A DNA stretch of 33,011 nucleotides, from positions 1 through 33,011 of the forward strand of contig JAURGP010000023.1 in the NCBI GenBank assembly GCA_030833725.1. Direction: 5' to 3'. Both the position numbers and the translations under genes were made by a program. Each line of letters opens with the position of its first letter. The stretch's first letter is position 1. The DNA comes from Candidatus Kapaibacterium sp. GTDB taxonomy: Bacteria; Bacteroidota; Ignavibacteria; Kapaibacteriales; Kapaibacteriaceae. The notes beneath the pieces were generated by a model. That model saw only the letters and a program-made list of their open reading frames with translations. It was not told where the DNA came from and searched no databases. This document shows, in pieces, positions 1 through 8,242 of the stretch.

Positions 1-209
1 TGCACGACCGCGAGGAACTGCAGGCGTTCATCGACCGCCTCGCAGAACGCTTCCCGCTCGGGCCCGTCCCGCGGCCCGCGCACTGGGGCGGCTACACCCT
101 GCAGCCCGCGACCGTCGAGTTCTGGCAGGGGCGTCCATCGCGGTTACACGATCGTATCCGCTATCGACGCGATGGAGATCTCTGGCACGTGGATCGACTA
201 GCTCCGTAG
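1..209 (+). CDS. pdxH: Pyridoxamine 5'-phosphate oxidase, C-terminal fragment
   Basis: The 5' end lies outside the window. Reading frame 3 is open from the first base to a TAG at 207-209 and gives 68 codons. The peptide carries the family's C-terminal signature: WGGYTLQP, then EFWQGR, then RLHDR, and finally the closing RLAP. In characterised PdxH this region contributes FMN and PLP contacts. The enzyme oxidises pyridoxamine- or pyridoxine-5'-phosphate to pyridoxal phosphate in the cytosol, using FMN and oxygen. The stop codon overlaps the end of the convergent ABC permease gene by 12 bases, so no terminator lies between them. The family assignment is secure from the motif series; the N-terminal part cannot be judged. 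Confidence 0.93.
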   Translation, partial: HDREELQAFIDRLAERFPLGPVPRPAHWGGYTLQPATVEFWQGRPSRLHDRIRYRRDGDLWHVDRLAP

Positions 210-1241
210 TCGAGGGTCCGTGGCATCGCGAAGGGCGTCGCCAATGAAGTTGAAGGCACTCACCGTGATGAAGATCATCAGTCCGGGGAAGACGGCCAAC
301 CACCACGAGTAGGTGCTCTCCCGCGCCTTGTACAGCACCGAACCCCAGGTGACCACCGTGGGTGGCACGCCGAAGCCAAGAAACGACAACGCACTCTCGA
401 AGAGAATCGCACTCACGATACCGAACGCGGCGTAGATGAGCACCGGTGCGATGGCATTTGGCAGGACATGTCGGAAGATGACGCGTGGTGTGGAGTAGCC
501 CAACGCCGTAGCCGCACTCACGTACTCTAGGTTGCGCACGCGTAGAACCTCGCCCCTCATGAAACGGGCGATGGGCGTCCAACCGGTTAGTCCAATCAGC
601 AGCATCAGGAGTTCAATCGAACCCTGCTGGAGCATGGCAACGATGGTGATGATCAAGAAGAATGTCGGAAACGTGATCACCACTTCAATCAGGCGGGAGA
701 TGATGATGTCCGTAAGGCCGCCAAAGTAGCCAGCAACGGCACCCAGGACCAGACCAATCGCCAGGGCAATGGACATGGCCACGATACCGATGGCCAGTGC
801 ATACCTCGAGCCATGAATCAGACCCGACAGCACATCGCGACCGATGCCGTCGGTACCCAGCCAGTGCTGAGCAGACGGCGCACGATCGGCCAACGAGATC
901 AGGGATTTGTCGGTTGTTCCCGGTGCATAGGGTACGGGAGGGAACACGGACCACGTATAGTCCAACTCGCGCCAATCCACCGTGGAGAATTCCGGCCCCC
1001 ACGTCGTCCATCCCAGATCAACGGCATACTGCTTGAAGATCGGGAACATGACATCGTTGTTGTAGGAGGCAACGATGGGTTTATCGTTGGCCAGCACGTC
1101 GGCCAAGAGGGCAATGGCCACGATGGTTCCTACCACCCACAGGGAAATCATGCCGAAGGTTGACTTGCGAAACTGGCGCCGGACAAAGGCACCATAGCTC
1201 TCACCAGTATAATCTTGAGAGATGGTAGTGTTGGCGCTCAT
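198..1241 (-). CDS. Peptide/nickel-type ABC transporter permease (DppC/OppC family)
   Basis: This 347-residue inner-membrane permease has a first transmembrane helix at about residues 30-50. A long periplasmic segment follows (about 50-140) and contains the family's [21 protein letters not shown] block. Five further helices follow, with the EAA-type cytoplasmic loop ([24 protein letters not shown]), which docks on the ATPase. The periplasmic loop after helix 1 is longer than in E. coli DppC and resembles the longer permeases of the OppC/YejE group. The start codon overlaps the end of the upstream permease gene by 4 bases, so the two are translationally coupled. No substrate-binding protein or ATPase is adjacent, so the substrate (oligopeptide, dipeptide or other) cannot be fixed. 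The family call is firm. Confidence 0.93.
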   Translation of the reverse strand: MSANTTISQDYTGESYGAFVRRQFRKSTFGMISLWVVGTIVAIALLADVLANDKPIVASYNNDVMFPIFKQYAVDLGWTTWGPEFSTVDWRELDYTWSVFPPVPYAPGTTDKSLISLADRAPSAQHWLGTDGIGRDVLSGLIHGSRYALAIGIVAMSIALAIGLVLGAVAGYFGGLTDIIISRLIEVVITFPTFFLIITIVAMLQQGSIELLMLLIGLTGWTPIARFMRGEVLRVRNLEYVSAATALGYSTPRVIFRHVLPNAIAPVLIYAAFGIVSAILFESALSFLGFGVPPTVVTWGSVLYKARESTYSWWLAVFPGLMIFITVSAFNFIGDALRDATDPRLRS

Positions 1242-2317
1242 GACGACTTCCTCCCAAAGGAAATCCGTGGATCCACAACGGAGTAGAGGATATCACTCAC
1301 GAGCATGCCCAGAAGTGTCAGCGTTGCCGAAATGGTGAACACGGCCATAATCATCGGATAGTCCCGACCGATCAGTGCCTTGTACGACAGCTCGCCCATC
1401 CCCGGAATGCTGAAGATGGTTTCTACGATCACCGATCCGCCAATCAGTCGCGGTAGCACGGCGGCAAGAATGGTGATCAACGGAATCAGGGCGTTGCGCA
1501 AGGCGTGCTTGAAGACCACCGTGCGGTTATCCAAGCCCTTTGCCCGTGCCGTGCGGACGTAATCCATCCGAATCACTTCGAGCATCGACGATCGCATCTG
1601 ACGCGAGATGAAGGCAAAGTCGGCGTACACATACACCACCATGGGCAGCACGAGGTGCCAAGCATAATCGGCAACCTGTTGGCCAACACTCCAGCCTGCC
1701 GCACCTGGGGTTTGCAGTCCGCCGCTGGGAAACCACGAGATGAACTCCGGATTGGCCAGAAAGGTCACGGCCAGGGTGCCAACCCAGAACACGGGGAGGG
1801 AGTACAGCGCAAACAGGACAAACGTGGAAAGGCGATCCAGACTCGACCCAGGGTGGGTGGCCGAATACACGCCCAACGGCACGGCGATGACGTAGGCCAG
1901 AATGATGGCCAAGATGTTCATCGTAAGTGTGATCGGCACGCGCTCCAGCATCTTGTCGAAGACGGGACGATTGTCCATAAAGGACATGCCGAAGTCGGGC
2001 ACACCAGTGAACGATGCCTTCTGCAGATCGGTCTGACCGTCTTGAAAGCATGGTGCCATCTGAAAACCCAGAATCCCACCCGTCCAGATCACGTACTGCT
2101 GCCAGATCGGTTTATCAAGGTGCCACTGCTGTCGGATGAGTTCGATCGTCTTCTCGTTGATTGAAGAGCGCTCCGACATACCTCCTTCCGCCCCCTGACC
2201 AACCTTGGCTGCCGCAGGATCTCCCGGAGCCAGCCGACTCACGCCAAAGGAAATCAGCGTGATGATGAACAGCGTTGGCAGGAAGAGCAGAACGCGTTTT
2301 GCAATGTATTGCCACAT
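1238..2317 (-). CDS. Peptide/nickel-type ABC transporter permease (DppB/OppB family)
   Basis: This is a 359-residue integral membrane permease and the partner of the downstream DppC-like subunit. It opens with the family N-terminus (IAKRVLLFLPTLFIITLISF, then RLAPGDPA). A roughly 100-residue periplasmic loop contains WHLDKPIWQQYVIW and GMSFMDNRPVFDKMLERVP. The EAA loop is MDYVRTARAKGLDNRTVVFKHALRNA. The loop is longer than in E. coli DppB. An exact TAnnTTTG box (TATCTTTG) ends 5 nt before the ATG, so the message is probably leaderless and the operon starts here. The partner genes for binding protein and ATPases are not in the window, so transport direction and substrate are inferred only from the family (usually peptide import). 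Confidence 0.93.
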   Translation of the reverse strand: MWQYIAKRVLLFLPTLFIITLISFGVSRLAPGDPAAAKVGQGAEGGMSERSSINEKTIELIRQQWHLDKPIWQQYVIWTGGILGFQMAPCFQDGQTDLQKASFTGVPDFGMSFMDNRPVFDKMLERVPITLTMNILAIILAYVIAVPLGVYSATHPGSSLDRLSTFVLFALYSLPVFWVGTLAVTFLANPEFISWFPSGGLQTPGAAGWSVGQQVADYAWHLVLPMVVYVYADFAFISRQMRSSMLEVIRMDYVRTARAKGLDNRTVVFKHALRNALIPLITILAAVLPRLIGGSVIVETIFSIPGMGELSYKALIGRDYPMIMAVFTISATLTLLGMLVSDILYSVVDPRISFGRKSS

Positions 2318-2322
2318 GGCGG

Positions 2323-2330
2323 CAAAGATA
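2323..2330 (-). promoter_or_regulatory. Bacteroidota-type -7 box (TATCTTTG) for the ABC permease operon
   Basis: This is an exact match to the Bacteroidota primary sigma -7 consensus TAnnTTTG on the minus strand. Five bases (CCGCC) separate it from the ATG at 2317. With the usual distance from this box to the transcription start, the mRNA should begin at or next to the start codon. I saw no clear -33 TTG partner. Confidence 0.6.
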
Positions 2331-2346
2331 GGACGGCGTCACACTC

Positions 2347-2700
2347 TCAGATGCAGCCGATGAGATGGCGTACCACTGGACAGCCCCCTACAAGATCTAC
2401 CGCGACAACGTCGAACCGCACCGGAGTTCCATGTCGGTTGGTCACGGTAAGCCACAGCGTGGCTGTTCGGCGCAGGCGTTTGATCTTAGCGGGGGTGATC
2501 GATGCTTCGGGCGTGCCGTAGGCCGTGCTGGTGCGGTGTCGCACTTCAACGAACACGATGTAGTCGCGATCCTGCATGATCAAGTCGATCTCACCAATGT
2601 TGTGGTATCGGTAGTTCCGCGTGATCAGGACAAATTGTTTCCGCTCGAGGTACTCTTGGGCGATGTCCTCGGCATAGGTGCCGATGTCGGTCGTATTCAC
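2347..2700 (-). CDS. yraN: YraN / UPF0102 family endonuclease-like protein
   Basis: This small cytosolic protein of 117 residues is normal in size for UPF0102. It has the restriction-endonuclease-like fold signature: GTYAEDIAQEYL near the N-terminus, then RNYRYHNIGEIDLIMQD, then IVFVEVRHR. The acidic residues in GEIDLI and the E of VEVR correspond to the predicted PD-(D/E)xK metal site; the usual lysine of VEVK is arginine here. Family members are linked to DNA processing, but the cellular role is not settled. It is divergent from ruvA, with 25 bases between the two start codons, and lies 29 bases from the ABC operon start. The decamer GTAGGGGGCT falls in its 3' part (codons V-G-G). Confidence 0.9.
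   Translation of the reverse strand: MNTTDIGTYAEDIAQEYLERKQFVLITRNYRYHNIGEIDLIMQDRDYIVFVEVRHRTSTAYGTPEASITPAKIKRLRRTATLWLTVTNRHGTPVRFDVVAVDLVGGCPVVRHLIGCI
2382..2391 (-). repeat. Decamer GTAGGGGGCT, copy 1
   Basis: Exact copy inside yraN, on the coding strand, read as Val-Gly-Gly. See the finding on this recurrent word. Confidence 0.75.
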
Positions 2701-2725
2701 GGTGTTTTTTCAGAGTTTTGCGGTG

Positions 2726-3325
2726 ATGATTAGCCAACTATCAGGTACGGTCGTACACAAGGGTGCCATGGACGTGGTGATTGACTGTCACGGCGTGGGC
2801 TACGCCGTGAGTGTACCACTGTCCACCCTCGATCACGTGCCTCCGGTTGGGGAAAATGTGACCCTCCTCACCATCCTAGCCGTGCGCGAGGATGCCATGC
2901 AGCTCTACGGCTTTTTCAGCGACGCCGAACGCGAGGCGTTTCGTTTGCTTACCACCATTCAAGGTATCGGTGGGCGAACGGCGCTGGGGATTCTGTCGGC
3001 AACGACCCTCGACGGCCTGCGCACGGCGATCGGCACGGGAAATACGTCGGCGCTCACCCGCCTTCCAGGGATAGGCAAGAAGACGGCCGAACGCATGGTG
3101 GTGGAGCTCCGGGAGAAGATCATCGGCATTGTTCCGGATCCTCATGCTGCACAACCATCGATGGTAGGGGGCTTGTCGCCTGCGGCCGACGATGCCGTGC
3201 GGGCATTGCAGGCACTCGGCTACACCCGCGCTGCTGCAGAGAAGGCCGTTGCCGGAGTGCTGCAGACCGATGCATCGCTGGCAACATCCACAGAGGCGCT
3301 CATCCGCGGGGCGCTGCGACAATGA
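2726..3325 (+). CDS. ruvA: Holliday junction branch migration protein RuvA
   Basis: RuvA (199 residues, the usual length) tetramerises on Holliday junctions and recruits the RuvB motor for recombinational repair. The N-terminal OB-fold begins MISQLSGTVVHK and contains DCHGVGYAVSVP. Two helix-hairpin-helix motifs follow: LLTTIQGIGGRTALGIL and LTRLPGIGKKTAERMVVELREKI. The flexible RuvB-binding domain III is at the C-terminus (DDAVRALQALGYTRAAAEKAV). I chose the ATG at 2726 because it gives the family N-terminus; longer in-frame starts add unrelated residues. A one-mismatch -7 box (GAGTTTTG, 2713-2720) ends 5 nt upstream of this ATG, which suggests another leaderless start. The stop overlaps the next gene's start as ATGA. 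Confidence 0.96.
   Translation: MISQLSGTVVHKGAMDVVIDCHGVGYAVSVPLSTLDHVPPVGENVTLLTILAVREDAMQLYGFFSDAEREAFRLLTTIQGIGGRTALGILSATTLDGLRTAIGTGNTSALTRLPGIGKKTAERMVVELREKIIGIVPDPHAAQPSMVGGLSPAADDAVRALQALGYTRAAAEKAVAGVLQTDASLATSTEALIRGALRQ
3164..3173 (+). repeat. Decamer GTAGGGGGCT, copy 2
   Basis: Exact copy inside ruvA, in the linker before domain III, read as Val-Gly-Gly. Confidence 0.75.
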
Positions 3326-4152
3326 GCCGCCTGCGTCCGTTACTGATCATCCCCGCCATTGATCTTGCCGATGGTCACTGTGCCCGACACGTCTGTGGTA
3401 GTCCGGGCACCGAGCAGCTCTACGCCGAGATGGCCCACCATCCGGTAGAGATTGCTCAGCTCTGGCGCCGAGAAAATGCCAAGTGTCTTCACGTGACGGA
3501 TACAGATTCGTTTGCTGGCCGCAGCGACTCAGCCACCCTCGAGCAGGTGATCGCGATCCAGAAGTCCGTAGACATTCCGGTGGAACTCGTCACGTTTCAG
3601 TCGCAGTTGGACGTGGTGCGTGCCTTGCTCAAAGAAGGCGTCTACCGCGTGGCGGTGAATATCACCGCATGGACCGATCCGGACGGTGTGCAGTCGCTGA
3701 TCTCGGAGTTCACTCCCAGCAGGGTGCTCTTTGGCATGCGCTCGCACGACGGAGCGGTAAACCTTGGTACGACGGCCGGACTGGTGGCCGATGCGGACTA
3801 CCTTGAGCGCGTGGCTGTGCTTGGGGGCCAGCGCATAGTGTACACCGAACAGGATTGGGAGGGGGCTCTCACAGGGGAGGACCTGGCAACGGTGCAACGG
3901 GTGGCCGAAGCTGCTGGACCACGAATGAGGATCACGATGGCTGGAGGGATTGCCTCACCAGAACACCTCTGGGAACTCCAACGTAGTGCTCCAGCAAACG
4001 TTGACTCCGTGGTGATCGGCCGGGCGCTGTACGAAAACCGGTTTCCGTGTCAGGGAATCTGGCGGGAAGTGGAGGCGAAGCTGGAACCTCAGATCCATGC
4101 TCATGCCACGGACAACATCCAGCAGAGCTCGATCTCGCGCCTCTCGCGGTAG
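3322..4152 (+). CDS. HisA/HisF-fold TIM-barrel protein, divergent HisA paralog
   Basis: This 276-residue protein aligns by eye along the whole HisA (ProFAR isomerase) barrel. It has the N-terminal IPAIDLADG with the first catalytic Asp (D14), LHVTDTDSFAGR after strand 2, and the C-terminal phosphate-binding motifs AGGI (207-210) and VIGRALYE (231-238). Two hallmarks of HisA are missing. The strand-3 GGGIR loop is replaced by LVTFQS (about 89-94), and the strand-5 Asp (D127 in Thermotoga maritima HisA) aligns with Arg140 in FGMRSHDG. ProFAR isomerisation is therefore doubtful. The gene is coupled to ruvA by an ATGA overlap and no histidine genes are nearby. It has roughly 30 extra C-terminal residues. 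I call the fold with confidence but not the reaction. Confidence 0.8.
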   Translation: MSRLRPLLIIPAIDLADGHCARHVCGSPGTEQLYAEMAHHPVEIAQLWRRENAKCLHVTDTDSFAGRSDSATLEQVIAIQKSVDIPVELVTFQSQLDVVRALLKEGVYRVAVNITAWTDPDGVQSLISEFTPSRVLFGMRSHDGAVNLGTTAGLVADADYLERVAVLGGQRIVYTEQDWEGALTGEDLATVQRVAEAAGPRMRITMAGGIASPEHLWELQRSAPANVDSVVIGRALYENRFPCQGIWREVEAKLEPQIHAHATDNIQQSSISRLSR

Positions 4153-4173
4153 TAGATCGCGGTAGATCCTACA

Positions 4174-4749
4174 TCACAGAGCGTATACCACTCCAACGTG
4201 TGCTGACATCGCCGACAGCCGATCGGTGGTGAACGTGGTATGGTAGCGTCCGTAGACGTCGATATCGATGGTCTCGTTCAGGGGAATCAACAGGCCTGCC
4301 GACAGGGCATAGGTGAACTTGACTTCACTCAGTCCATCAATCCGCTGAGGGACGTTGCCCACTTCCATGTCGGCAAACACGATACCCAATCCCGCTTCAC
4401 CGGCAACGTACGGTGTGAATCCGTGCTTGAAGAACCGATACTGCAAGCCCCCTACGATCCCCACGTGGGTGAGGCCGAAGTCCGAGAAGTCCAGCGTGTC
4501 GCCAGCATCGACCACCGTACCCAGCTGCATGCGCATCCACGTGGCGCGGGCAGTGAGTCGCAGATGCTTGCTCGAGCCGTAGGCATATCCCAGCGAGAAG
4601 CCCAAGGCCGGCTGGGCGTCCACGCCGCGTGCCAGGGTGTCGGAGGGCCAGCTATAGCTCACGGACAAGGGCACGAAGCTGTCGGGCGTACGTGCGGTGG
4701 CGGGCAGCGCAGATAGGAGCGCGAGGAGAAACAGGATCATGTGCTTCAT
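4174..4749 (-). CDS. Outer-membrane beta-barrel family protein
   Basis: This 191-residue protein has a signal peptide (MKHMILFLLALLSALPATA, cleaved before RTPDS). The mature part alternates hydrophobic and polar residues in a series of amphipathic strands, for example LGFSLGYAYG, LRLTARATWMRM, VGIVGGLQYRFF and FTPYVAGEAGLGIVF, and ends MSAHVGVVYAL. This matches small 8-10 stranded outer-membrane barrels of the OmpA-beta or OmpW-like type common in Bacteroidota; no specific function can be named. I chose the ATG at 4749 rather than the upstream one at 4773 because it gives the signal peptide and because a perfect TATGTTTG box ends 4 nt before it. The gene is convergent with the HisA-like gene, with 21 bases between them. 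Confidence 0.82.
   Translation of the reverse strand: MKHMILFLLALLSALPATARTPDSFVPLSVSYSWPSDTLARGVDAQPALGFSLGYAYGSSKHLRLTARATWMRMQLGTVVDAGDTLDFSDFGLTHVGIVGGLQYRFFKHGFTPYVAGEAGLGIVFADMEVGNVPQRIDGLSEVKFTYALSAGLLIPLNETIDIDVYGRYHTTFTTDRLSAMSAHVGVVYAL
4446..4455 (-). repeat. Decamer GTAGGGGGCT, copy 3
   Basis: Exact copy in the outer-membrane barrel gene, on the coding strand, read as Val-Gly-Gly. Confidence 0.75.
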
Positions 4750-4753
4750 GCGG

Positions 4754-4761
4754 CAAACATA
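4754..4761 (-). promoter_or_regulatory. Bacteroidota-type -7 box (TATGTTTG) for the outer-membrane barrel gene
   Basis: Exact TAnnTTTG on the minus strand, with only CCGC between it and the ATG at 4749. This predicts a leaderless transcript and supports the shorter start. Confidence 0.6.
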
Positions 4762-4822
4762 CATGACGTCCAATCGAATCGTCCAATCGAATCATCGAAT
4801 CGTCGTATTATTGCCGCATTAC

Positions 4823-4829
4823 GGAAGGA
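4823..4829 (+). promoter_or_regulatory. Shine-Dalgarno GGAAGGA for nuoG
   Basis: The purine-rich GGAAGGA lies 5 nt before the ATG at 4835 and fixes that start; the open frame extends further upstream without homology. A one-mismatch -7 box (TATTATTG, 4806-4813) lies about 20 nt upstream, which would give nuoG a short leader, unlike the leaderless genes in this window. Confidence 0.6.
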
Positions 4830-4834
4830 CCTTC

Positions 4835-6610
4835 ATGCCCCTGATCCATATTGATGGCCAGGCAATTCAGGCCAACGACGGACAAACGATTATCGAAGCG
4901 GCTCTTCAGGCCGGCATTACGATTCCACACTTCTGTTGGCATCCGGCATTGTCCGTGGCCGGCAACTGTCGCATGTGCCTCGTGAACGTGGGGATGCAGC
5001 GAAAGGGGACCGATGGTGCCCTAATGTTTACCGACAGCGGTGCTCCGGAGATCGGTTGGATGCCGAAGATGCAGATTGCTTGCGCCACACCGGTGAGCGA
5101 TGGCATGTACATCGACACCATCAGCAAGCGTACCGAAGACGCGCAGAATGCTGTCATGGAGTTCCTGCTCGTGAACCACCCTCTGGACTGCCCCATCTGT
5201 GATGAGGCGGGCCAGTGCAAGCTGCAGGAGTATGCCTTTATGCACTCCAAGGGTCAGAGCCGGTTCGATGAAGAAAAAACACACAAGGACAAGCGCGTCG
5301 AGCTTGGTCCACAGATCATGTTCGACGGTGAGCGCTGTATCTCGTGCTCCCGCTGTATCCGATTCGCCGAAGAGGTGGCCGAGCAGCCCGTGCTGTCGTT
5401 TGTGCAGCGGGGCGACAAGGTCACGATTCGCACCTTCCCTGGTACCACCTTCGACAGTCCATACTCGATGAACGTGATCGACATCTGCCCGGTAGGCGCG
5501 TTGACGAGCATGGACTTCCGCTTCAAGGCACGGGTGTGGGAGATGTCGTTTACCGACTCGGTCTGCCCAGGCTGTGCACGTGGCTGTAACGTATCGATTG
5601 GCGTGATGAATAACGAGGTGCTCCGTACTGAGCCACGCACCAACATGCACGTGAACACGTACTGGATGTGCGATCATGGCCGCCTGGCCATGCCGGCGAT
5701 GGTGAACGAGCAGCGACTGAGCGGCCCGATGATTCGCAAGACCGGCACCCTCGTAGAAACCACGTGGGACGAAGCCATTGCAGCTGCTGCTACAGCCCTG
5801 CAGTCGGTTTCGACCAATCAGATTGCCGTGCTCGGCTCGGCGAAGGCCTCGAACGAAGACAACTACGCCCTGGTACGCCTTGCGACGCAGGTACTGAAGA
5901 CGCAGAACATCGACGCCATCAAGCACATCGATCACGGCTTTGCTGACAGCAAGCTCCGCGTCAATGAAACGGCGCCCAATGCCATCGGTGCGCACGAAGT
6001 GGGTATCAAGCCTGGCACCGGCGGACACGGCGTGGACACATGGGCTGATCGCATTCGTCGTGGCGACATCAAGGCGGTGATCGTGCTGGGAGATTCTGCC
6101 GAAGCCCACTCCGAGGCACTCTCGGCTGCACTGGCTGGTGTAGAGCACCTGATCGTACTGGATGCCAACAGCACCGTGACAGCTCATCAGGCGAGTGTCC
6201 TGCTGCCGATCGCCACGTGGGCCGAGAGTGAAGGGACCTTCACGAACGTTACGCATCGCGTGCAGCACTTCCAGCCGGCTGTTGCAACCAAGGACAACGA
6301 GCGTACCATGGGCCTGCGAATGAGCCGCTGGGACAAGTTCGGAGCGCCCAACGATCGCTGGTCGCAGGGAGAACGTCGGGACGTCAAGCCGGCGTGGAAG
6401 ATCCTACAGAGTCTGGCTGCGGCGTTGGGGACATCGTGGTCGTTTGCGAAGTCCAGCGACGTGTTTGCCGACCTTGCTTCACACAACGGCCCCTTCAAGG
6501 GCATGACGTACAACGGTCTGCATGCACATCACGGTCTGGTGTTGGGTAAGGCCGACCAGTCTGAAGCCATAGGCGTGGTGTACGAGTCGCACGTGATGAA
6601 ACCACAATGA
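4835..6610 (+). CDS. nuoG: NADH-quinone oxidoreductase subunit G
   Basis: This 591-residue subunit of complex I carries electrons through its iron-sulfur clusters. All ligand sets are visible: 2Fe-2S N1b (C34, C45, C48, C83), N5 with its histidine (H115, C119, C122, C128), N4 (C168, C171, C174, C218) and the optional N7 cluster (C244, C247, C251, C279). The N7 spacing, C-x2-C-x3-C-x27-C, matches E. coli. N7 is found in many menaquinone-using bacteria. A molybdopterin-oxidoreductase-like domain follows (about 285-500) but is shorter than in E. coli NuoG (about 900 residues). It is the first gene of a nuoG-H-I run. NuoE/F (NADH site) and NuoJ-N are not adjacent, so the complex I genes are dispersed. 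Confidence 0.95.
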   Translation: MPLIHIDGQAIQANDGQTIIEAALQAGITIPHFCWHPALSVAGNCRMCLVNVGMQRKGTDGALMFTDSGAPEIGWMPKMQIACATPVSDGMYIDTISKRTEDAQNAVMEFLLVNHPLDCPICDEAGQCKLQEYAFMHSKGQSRFDEEKTHKDKRVELGPQIMFDGERCISCSRCIRFAEEVAEQPVLSFVQRGDKVTIRTFPGTTFDSPYSMNVIDICPVGALTSMDFRFKARVWEMSFTDSVCPGCARGCNVSIGVMNNEVLRTEPRTNMHVNTYWMCDHGRLAMPAMVNEQRLSGPMIRKTGTLVETTWDEAIAAAATALQSVSTNQIAVLGSAKASNEDNYALVRLATQVLKTQNIDAIKHIDHGFADSKLRVNETAPNAIGAHEVGIKPGTGGHGVDTWADRIRRGDIKAVIVLGDSAEAHSEALSAALAGVEHLIVLDANSTVTAHQASVLLPIATWAESEGTFTNVTHRVQHFQPAVATKDNERTMGLRMSRWDKFGAPNDRWSQGERRDVKPAWKILQSLAAALGTSWSFAKSSDVFADLASHNGPFKGMTYNGLHAHHGLVLGKADQSEAIGVVYESHVMKPQ

Positions 6611-6641
6611 CATACTACAGTCAGGACACTTCGAGAACGGT

Positions 6642-7703
6642 ATGACACTTACCAACCTGATCATCATCCTTGTGCAAGCGGGGATCCTCGTCAACCTGAT
6701 GCTGGTGGCAGCTGCCTACATGGTACTGGCCGAGCGGAAGGTGTCGGCCTACATTCAGAATCGGATTGGCCCAAACCGCGTAGGCCCGTGGGGATTGTTC
6801 CAATCCTTTGCCGACGTGTTCAAGTTGTACCTCAAGGAAGACATCGTACCAGCAGCAGCGGACTACAAGTTCCACGCGCTGGCTCCGGTGATTGCCATCG
6901 GTGTGGCCATTACGGTGTATGCCGTGATTCCGTTCAGTGGTCCGCTGGTCACCATCGACGGCGTCCAGTACGGCCTGACGATGGCGCCGGATATGAACGT
7001 AGCCGTCTTGGTCGTGCTGGCCATGACGTCCGTAGGTGTCTACGGTGTTGCCCTGGCTGGATGGTCGTCCAACAGTAAGTACTCGCTCCTCGGGGGCCTG
7101 CGGTCGTCGGCTCAGATGATTTCGTACGAACTGTCCATGGGTTTGTCGGTTGTTGGCGTGGTCCTCATCGGTGGAACCCTGAACATTGTCGAGTTGATTG
7201 AACAACAAGCAGCCAATGGCTGGAACATCATCTATCAGCCACTGGGCTTCATCATCTTCCTGGTGACGGCGCTGGCGGAAACCAACCGCGCTCCATTCGA
7301 CCTTCCGGAGGCGGAACCGGAGCTGGTAGGGGGCTATCACACCGAGTACTCCAGCATGAAGTTCGGTCTGCTCTACCTTGCCGAGTATGCCAACATCTTG
7401 GCGTCGAGCGCCATCATGGCGGCGTTGTTCTTGGGTGGATGGGACGCTGTTCCGTTCGTAGATGAAGCAGCCCTCTTGGGCTTGGAACCCACGAGTCTTC
7501 CGATGGTGTTGATGGGACATGTGATCTTCCTTTCAAAGGCCTTCCTGTTGGTGTTTGTCTTCATCTGGATTCGGTGGTCACTTCCTCGCTTCCGGTACGA
7601 CCAGCTGATGAATCTGGGTTGGAAGGTTCTCCTTCCGCTGGCACTGGCCAACATTGCCGTGACGGGTACCGTTATTCTGATCATCGAGCACTTCACCAAG
7701 TAA
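6642..7703 (+). CDS. nuoH: NADH-quinone oxidoreductase subunit H
   Basis: This 353-residue membrane subunit (ND1 homolog) forms much of the quinone-binding chamber at the junction of the peripheral and membrane arms of complex I. It has the usual eight or so transmembrane helices and the signature loops AERKVSAYIQNRIGPNRVGP, QMISYELSMG, and ETNRAPFDLPEAEPELVGGYHTEYSSMKFG, whose acidic residues face the quinone cavity. The C-terminal block has IWIRWSLPRFRYDQLM. The length is slightly above that of E. coli NuoH (325). It lies 31 bases after nuoG with no terminator, and 17 bases before nuoI. Confidence 0.97.
   Translation: MTLTNLIIILVQAGILVNLMLVAAAYMVLAERKVSAYIQNRIGPNRVGPWGLFQSFADVFKLYLKEDIVPAAADYKFHALAPVIAIGVAITVYAVIPFSGPLVTIDGVQYGLTMAPDMNVAVLVVLAMTSVGVYGVALAGWSSNSKYSLLGGLRSSAQMISYELSMGLSVVGVVLIGGTLNIVELIEQQAANGWNIIYQPLGFIIFLVTALAETNRAPFDLPEAEPELVGGYHTEYSSMKFGLLYLAEYANILASSAIMAALFLGGWDAVPFVDEAALLGLEPTSLPMVLMGHVIFLSKAFLLVFVFIWIRWSLPRFRYDQLMNLGWKVLLPLALANIAVTGTVILIIEHFTK
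7326..7335 (+). repeat. Decamer GTAGGGGGCT, copy 4
   Basis: Exact copy in nuoH, in the conserved ELVGGYH loop, read as Val-Gly-Gly. Confidence 0.75.
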
Positions 7704-7720
7704 GGTAATGCAGTAGAATT

Positions 7721-8221
7721 ATGGCAAACGTTACCGAGAATACCGAATCGCAACGGATGACGTTCTGGGAGAAGATCTACCTCCCAGAGATCGCTCGTGG
7801 ACTTGGCCTGACGCTGCGCCAGATGTTCCGTCCGAAGTTCACCCGTCAGTATCCCGAAGAGCGCTGGATTCCTGAGGGATCCTACCGCGGCCGCCCTGTA
7901 TTGGTGCTTGAGGAAGAGGGCGAGCGCTGCGTGGCCTGTGGTCTCTGTTCCCGTGTATGTCCGGCTCTGGCCATTGAGGTCCGTGCTGGTGAGACCACGC
8001 AGGAAAAAGAGCGCTACCCCGAAAAATTCGAAATCAACATGTTGCGCTGCATCTATTGTGGTTTCTGCGAGGAAGTCTGTCCCGAAGAGGCCATTGTGAT
8101 GAGCAAGGACTACGAGCTGGTGTTCAGCTCGCAGGAGGAGGGCATTCTGGGCAAGGACAAGCTGCTGGTACCAGTAGCTCAGCTCCAGGAGCGCTTGGAG
8201 TTCCTCCGACAGTGGCGCTAA
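7721..8221 (+). CDS. nuoI: NADH-quinone oxidoreductase subunit I
   Basis: This 166-residue ferredoxin-like subunit of complex I holds clusters N6a and N6b, which pass electrons toward N2 and quinone. Two classical C-x2-C-x2-C-x3-C-P motifs are present: C70, C73, C76, C80 and C110, C113, C116, C120. The N-terminal amphipathic part ([21 protein letters not shown]) anchors the subunit against the membrane arm. It ends the nuoGHI run; the next gene (lemA) follows after 21 bases with its own strong ribosome-binding site and is functionally unrelated. Confidence 0.97.
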   Translation: MANVTENTESQRMTFWEKIYLPEIARGLGLTLRQMFRPKFTRQYPEERWIPEGSYRGRPVLVLEEEGERCVACGLCSRVCPALAIEVRAGETTQEKERYPEKFEINMLRCIYCGFCEEVCPEEAIVMSKDYELVFSSQEEGILGKDKLLVPVAQLQERLEFLRQWR

Positions 8222-8230
8222 CGGATTTGT

Positions 8231-8236
8231 AGGAGG
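8231..8236 (+). promoter_or_regulatory. Strong Shine-Dalgarno AGGAGG for lemA
   Basis: A perfect anti-16S match 6 nt before the ATG at 8243. It is unusual in this window, where most genes show no clear site, and it rules out the in-frame TTG at 8237, which overlaps its last base region. Confidence 0.7.
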
Positions 8237-8242
8237 TTGATC

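Noticed and set aside
5021-6268. Long 415-codon open frame antisense to nuoG
   Set aside because: It mirrors the nuoG reading frame in a G+C-rich gene, has no recognisable domain or start signal, and its His/Arg/Val-rich composition is that of a shadow frame.
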